Shown piece after piece: positions 59,528 through 64,000 of a stretch of DNA of 64,000 nucleotides; positions within the stretch are counted from its first letter, which is position 1, and every line of letters starts with the position of its first letter. The DNA is from Chloroflexota bacterium (lineage in GTDB: Bacteria > Chloroflexota > Dehalococcoidia > DSTF01 > RBG-16-68-14), in contig JADFKB010000006.1 of the NCBI GenBank assembly GCA_022565155.1, positions 1 to 64,000 of the forward strand, in the 5' to 3' direction. A model generated the notes under the pieces. That model saw only the letters and a program-made list of their open reading frames with translations. It was not told the origin of the DNA and searched no databases. A program made the translations under genes and the position numbers.

Positions 59528-60318
59528 CGATACTGTCCGCCGAGGTAGGCGTCCAGCACGCGCTGGTCCTTCTTCACCTCGTCGGGCGTGCCTTCGGCGA
59601 GGTAGCGGCCTTCGCTCATGACGATGACGGGATTGCAGAGGCGGGTGACGAGGTCCATATCGTGCTCGATGAGGAAGATGGTGATGCCTAACTCCTGGCA
59701 GAGGACTTCGATCTTGCCGACCAGCTTCTGCATCAGGACGCGGTTGACGCCGGCGCCGGGTTCGTCGAGAAGGATGAGCTTGGGGTCGCACATCAGGGTG
59801 CGGGCCAGCTCCAGCAGCTTCTTCTGGCCGCCGGAGAGGTTGGAGGCGAACTCGTCGCGCAGGTGGGAGAGCTCGACGAACTCGAGCACTTCCATCGCCT
59901 TATCGAAGTGCAGACGCTCCTGGCGGGAGACGCGGCCAGAGAAGAGCAGCGGGTTCCAGATCCGCTCGCCAACCTGGTTGGCTGGCACGAGCATGAGGTT
60001 CTCCAGCAGCGTCATCGTCTTCAGCTCTCTCGGGATCTGGAACGTGCGTACGATCCCCTCATGGAAGACGCGGTGGGGAGGGAGGCCATCGATGCGGCGG
60101 CCGTGGAAGAGGATGCGGCCGGCGGTCGGTTTTTCGGCGCCGGTGATCAGGTTAAAGAGGGTCGTCTTGCCCGCGCCGTTGGGGCCGATCAGGCCGGTAA
60201 TCGTCCCTTCGCGGATTGATAAGTTGCAGTTGTTGACGGCAAGAACGCCGCCGAACGATTTGGAGAGGGCGGCGACCTGAAGAATCGGAGTCTTCGTCGG
60301 CATATCGATATCGTTCAC
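59524..60318 (-). CDS. ABC transporter ATP-binding protein (LivG-like)
   Basis: LSKSFGGVLAVNNCNLSIREGTITGLIGPNGAGKTTLFNLITG; LSGGQKKLLELARTLM. Confidence 0.93.
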   Translation of the reverse strand: MNDIDMPTKTPILQVAALSKSFGGVLAVNNCNLSIREGTITGLIGPNGAGKTTLFNLITGAEKPTAGRILFHGRRIDGLPPHRVFHEGIVRTFQIPRELKTMTLLENLMLVPANQVGERIWNPLLFSGRVSRQERLHFDKAMEVLEFVELSHLRDEFASNLSGGQKKLLELARTLMCDPKLILLDEPGAGVNRVLMQKLVGKIEVLCQELGITIFLIEHDMDLVTRLCNPVIVMSEGRYLAEGTPDEVKKDQRVLDAYLGGQYR

Positions 60319-60450
60319 TGTGGCGTTGCTGCTGGCATACTCGCCTCAGTATAGTGGCCGTTCGGGACACCGGCCACCGCATAGCTCTTGCCTATGGTAC
60401 AATCCGCCCGCTGACCGGAACGATACGTGCTGGAAGTGAGGAGAGAGACG

Positions 60451-61647
60451 ATGGTCGACTTCGCGATCTCGCCGGAGATCAGAGAGCTGCGTAAGAAGGT
60501 GGCTGCCTTCATGGAAGAGGAGATCTATCCCAACGAGGGGATCTTTCACGAAGGCGGTTCACCTGCGGATACGCTGATGAAGGAGCTACAGGCGAAGACG
60601 AAAGCGCTGGGCATGTGGGCGTTGTTCATCGGGCCTGAGGCTGGGGGCACGGGTACGGGCTTCCTGCCCTACGCCTACGTGAACGAGATACTGGGCCGCA
60701 GCCCGGTGGCCCCTCGTGCCTTTGGCTGCGCGGCGCCCGATACGGGCAACGCGGAGATTCTGCATCAGTTCGGCACGACGGAGCAGAAGGAGCGCTGGCT
60801 GAAACCGCTCGTCGCGGGCGAGATCCGCTCCTGCTTCTCGATGACGGAGCCGAACGTCTCCGGCGCCGATCCGACGGGGCTGGAGACGGCCGCGGTGCGC
60901 GACGGCGACGATTGGGTGATCAACGGCCATAAGTGGTTCACCAGCGGGGCTATCGGGGCGGCGTTCGCGATCGTCATGTGCGTGACGGAGCCGGACGCGG
61001 AGCCGCACGGGCGGATGAGCCAGATCATCGTGCCGACGGATACGCCTGGCTTCAATATCATCCGGCCGGTGCCGGTGATGGGCGAGACGCGCGGCGCGCA
61101 CTGTGAGATTCGCTACGAGGACTGCCGCGTGCCCGTGACGAGCACGCTGGGCGAGTCCGGCGATGGTTTCCGCATCGCGCAGAAGCGGCTGGGGCCGGGC
61201 CGGATCCACCACTGCATGCGCTGGCTGGGGCAGATGCAGCGGGCATTCGAGATGATGTGCAGGCGGGCGTTGTCACGCAAGGCTTTCGGCGAACTGCTGG
61301 CGGAGAAGCAGACGATCCAGAACTGGATCGCGGATTCCGCAGCGGAGATCCAGGCCTCTCGTCTGCTGACGCTCCATGCCGCCCACAAGATCGACCAGGG
61401 AGACGAGGCGCGCGTGGAGATCTCGATCATCAAGTTCTGGGGGGCGAAGGTGCTGCACGATGTCATCGATCGGGCGATACAAGTCCACGGGGCGCTGGGC
61501 GTCTCCGGCGATACGCCGCTCGAATCGATGTACCGCGACGCGCGCGCCGCGCGCATCTACGACGGCCCGGACGAGGTGCACCGGATGGTCGTCGCGCGGC
61601 GGATTCTGCGCACGTTCAAGGACGGCCCGGGTTGGCAGTTTGAGTAG
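60451..61647 (+). CDS. acyl-CoA dehydrogenase
   Basis: MVDFAISPEIRELRKKVAAFMEEEI...FSMTEPNVSGADPTGLETAAVRDGDDWVINGHKWFTSGA. Confidence 0.93.
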   Translation: MVDFAISPEIRELRKKVAAFMEEEIYPNEGIFHEGGSPADTLMKELQAKTKALGMWALFIGPEAGGTGTGFLPYAYVNEILGRSPVAPRAFGCAAPDTGNAEILHQFGTTEQKERWLKPLVAGEIRSCFSMTEPNVSGADPTGLETAAVRDGDDWVINGHKWFTSGAIGAAFAIVMCVTEPDAEPHGRMSQIIVPTDTPGFNIIRPVPVMGETRGAHCEIRYEDCRVPVTSTLGESGDGFRIAQKRLGPGRIHHCMRWLGQMQRAFEMMCRRALSRKAFGELLAEKQTIQNWIADSAAEIQASRLLTLHAAHKIDQGDEARVEISIIKFWGAKVLHDVIDRAIQVHGALGVSGDTPLESMYRDARAARIYDGPDEVHRMVVARRILRTFKDGPGWQFE

Positions 61648-61700
61648 CGTTGGCTGCGGCGTGATCTGAAACATGGCTGGTAGCGTAGGATAGAGCAGAT

Positions 61701-63038
61701 ATGGAGCCGCAAGTCCGCTTCTGTACGAGCGCCGACGGCACCAGCATCGCCTACGCCACCCTGGGCGAAGGGCCGCCGCTTGTTCACCTCGCGCCGTGGA
61801 CCTCAGACATGGAGTGGGACTGGGAGCGGCCCGAAGGTCGCACCTTCATGGAAGGTCTCGCGGAAGGCCGCATGCTCGTCTTGCCGATGCGAAGGGGTGT
61901 CGGCGCGTCACAGCGGGATGTGGAAGACGTTTCACTGGAAGCGCAACTCGCCGATCTGAGCGCCGTGATTGATGGCCTGAAGCTGGAGCGCTTCGACCTG
62001 ATGGGACGAGAGGACGGAGGAGCGCTCTGCATTGCGTACGCCGCCGATCACCCCGAGCAGGTAGGGCGGCTCGTGCTCTGGGCGCCATTCGTACATGGTA
62101 CAGACGTCGTCGGGCCGGAGGCGGGCCGCAGCCTGGTTGAGCTGGTTCGGGCAAACTGGCCGTTAGCTCGCAGAGCTATGGCAGATATCATCTTCCCTAA
62201 CGGGCCGATCGAGTGGCAAAAATGGATGTCGAGTTACTTCCGTGAAGCTGTGTCGAATAAAGTTGTGGCGAAGCATTTGGAGTTCACCATGCGCCTGGAC
62301 GTGAGAGCGTTCGCCAGCCGATTAGAGGCGCCGACACTGGTGCTGCACCGGCGCCTCCAGCGCACCGTGCCTATCGCAGCGGGTCGGGCCGCCGCCGCAC
62401 TGATCCCGGACGCTCGGTTCATCACGCTAGAAGGCGATGTAGCCTATGCCTACTTTCAGCCGGAGCAGGCGCTGAAGCCGATCAGAGACTTCCTGGACGA
62501 AGGCCGCGAGGCGGCAGCCGGAGAATCGGCTCTCCCCGAAGGCATGACTGCCATCCTGTTCCTCGACATCGCCGATTCTACTGCGCTCACCACCAAGCTC
62601 GGCGACGCGGCGTATCGCGAGAAGGAGCGCGAACTGGACGCCTCGCTGCGGGCGGCGATCACAGAGGCGAGCGGTACGCCCGTCGAAGGTAAGGTGTTAG
62701 GCGACGGCGTGATGGCCGTGTTTACGTCGGCGCGGCAGGCGATCGATGCGGCGCAGCGCTGCCGCGACCTCGGCAACGAGGCGGGCCTGCCGCTCCACCT
62801 CGGCATCCACGCGGGCGACGTCGTGCGAGAGGGCAACAACGTTCACGGCGGCGCCGTGCAGGTGGCATCGCGGGTACAGGGTGTCGCTGCGCCTGGGGAG
62901 ATTCTGGTGTCGGCCACGGTGCGCGACCTAGCACGCACCTCGGCGGGCGTAGCGTTCGAGGACCGGGGCGAGCACGAGCTGAAGGGCATCGCGGAGCCGC
63001 AGCGGCTCTTCGCGGTTCGGCCGGGAGAAGTAGGGTAG
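61701..63038 (+). CDS. alpha/beta-hydrolase-like domain fused to class III adenylate/guanylate cyclase
   Basis: N-terminal hydrolase fold; C-terminal AILFLDIADSTALTTKLGDAAYREK ... GKVLGDGVMAVFTSARQAI ... GIHAGDVV. Confidence 0.9.
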   Translation: MEPQVRFCTSADGTSIAYATLGEGPPLVHLAPWTSDMEWDWERPEGRTFMEGLAEGRMLVLPMRRGVGASQRDVEDVSLEAQLADLSAVIDGLKLERFDLMGREDGGALCIAYAADHPEQVGRLVLWAPFVHGTDVVGPEAGRSLVELVRANWPLARRAMADIIFPNGPIEWQKWMSSYFREAVSNKVVAKHLEFTMRLDVRAFASRLEAPTLVLHRRLQRTVPIAAGRAAAALIPDARFITLEGDVAYAYFQPEQALKPIRDFLDEGREAAAGESALPEGMTAILFLDIADSTALTTKLGDAAYREKERELDASLRAAITEASGTPVEGKVLGDGVMAVFTSARQAIDAAQRCRDLGNEAGLPLHLGIHAGDVVREGNNVHGGAVQVASRVQGVAAPGEILVSATVRDLARTSAGVAFEDRGEHELKGIAEPQRLFAVRPGEVG

Positions 63039-63074
63039 TCCCCGGTCAGCCGGAAGCACCATAGGAGGTAGCGC

Positions 63075-63446
63075 ATGATCAAGATGGTCTACTGTCTGCG
63101 AAGGCGTCCTGAGCTATCCCGGGAGGAGTTTCAGCGCTACTGGCGCGAAACGCACGCCCCACTCGTGCAGAAGTATGCCCAGGCCCTGAACCTACGTCGC
63201 TACGTCCAGGTACACACCTCGGAACACCCGGTCAACGACGCGCTGCGAGAAAGCCGAGGGGCGATGGAGCCGTACGACGGCGTCGCCGAGCTCTGGTGGG
63301 ACAGCGCCGATAGCATGGCCACTGCCATGGCCTCTGCCGAAGGACGGAAGGCAGGGCAGGCGCTGCTCGAAGACGAGAAGCGCTTCATCGACGTGGAGCG
63401 CAGCGCCCTGTGGATCGGGCAGGAGCACGCGTTCGTTGAGCGGTAA
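63075..63446 (+). CDS. EthD-domain protein
   Basis: IKMVYCLRRRPELSREEFQRYWRETHAPLVQKYAQAL. Confidence 0.88.
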   Translation: MIKMVYCLRRRPELSREEFQRYWRETHAPLVQKYAQALNLRRYVQVHTSEHPVNDALRESRGAMEPYDGVAELWWDSADSMATAMASAEGRKAGQALLEDEKRFIDVERSALWIGQEHAFVER

Positions 63447-63460
63447 TCCCTGATCCAGCG

Positions 63461-63502
63461 CTCGGGCCGCAGCGCCTCTTCGCAGTGCGGAAGCAGGACT
63501 GA
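63461..63502 (+). pseudogene. C-terminal remnant of a class III cyclase/hydrolase protein
   Basis: LGPQRLFAVRKQD* vs EPQRLFAVRPGEVG* at the end of 61701..63038. Confidence 0.6.
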
Positions 63503-63529
63503 TGGAGCGATTGAGGGACTGGTGAATAG

Positions 63530-64000
63530 ATGACAACAGGAAGAGGCGGAGAACGGGAAGCGCTATCGTGGCAGGCTGGCGTCTGGGATCGCATGGCGAA
63601 CGTCTACCTACGTGAAGTAGACAGAAGGTTCACCCCGGTCGTTCGGCAGGTCATGAAGCGCGCTGCTCTGGCGTCGGGACACGATGTCCTGGATCTTGGA
63701 ACGGGCACCGGCGCTGTGGCCCTGGAAGCGGCGCCGGTGGTGGCTTCCGGCGGCCGGGTAGTGGGCGCTGATATAAGCACGGAAATGCTGGATATAGCTC
63801 GCCAACGTGCGGGTAGGGCAGGCCATGCTAACCTAGATTTCAAAGAAGGAGGCGCGGAAGCGATACCGGCGGAGGACGCGAGCTTCGATGCCGTTCTGGC
63901 CTGCCTGAGTATGATGTACGTAATCGACCGTGCGGCTGCAGCCGGCGAGTGTGCCCGGGTTCTCCGCCCTGGTGGTCGATTCGTCGCTGCGGTGTGGGCC
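63530..64000 (+). CDS. class I SAM-dependent methyltransferase, runs off window end (partial)
   Basis: MTTGRGGEREALSWQAGVWDRMANVYLREVD...VLDLGTGTGAVALEAAPVVASGGRVVGADISTEML. Confidence 0.9.
   Translation, partial: MTTGRGGEREALSWQAGVWDRMANVYLREVDRRFTPVVRQVMKRAALASGHDVLDLGTGTGAVALEAAPVVASGGRVVGADISTEMLDIARQRAGRAGHANLDFKEGGAEAIPAEDASFDAVLACLSMMYVIDRAAAAGECARVLRPGGRFVAAVWA

Overview
High-GC bacterial window, probably Chloroflexota (inferred from family content, not proven). It is dense in acyl-CoA, steroid-like and xenobiotic catabolism genes: acyl-CoA dehydrogenases, CaiB/BaiF and IpdAB-type CoA-transferases, thiolases, a MaoC-MaoC-thiolase-DUF35 block, two P450s each beside a Rieske ferredoxin, a paired diiron-like oxygenase cassette, and a branched-chain amino acid type ABC transporter. 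The main finding is a molybdoenzyme region at about 15.4-30 kb. It holds a NarL-type two-component system, UspA, a receiver protein lacking the phospho-Asp, MobB, MobA, a YedY/sulfite-oxidase-like protein, and a minus-strand operon. That operon encodes a small protein, a TAT-exported NxrA/NarG-like subunit, an NxrB-like Fe-S subunit, a TorD-like chaperone, an EbdC/NxrC-like heme subunit and a membrane protein. A possible accessory locus follows at 38.8-42.4 kb (two AhbC/NirJ-like radical SAM proteins, a cupredoxin, an orphan CoxIII C-terminus). A second, less expected signal is gene debris between intact genes: mostly 3'-terminal fragments, two tRNA-Gly-like 3' remnants, and a 256-bp direct repeat bracketing a dehalogenase/YedY cassette. 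No CRISPR, rRNA, integrase or transposase was seen. All family assignments are from reading the translations; no database search was run.
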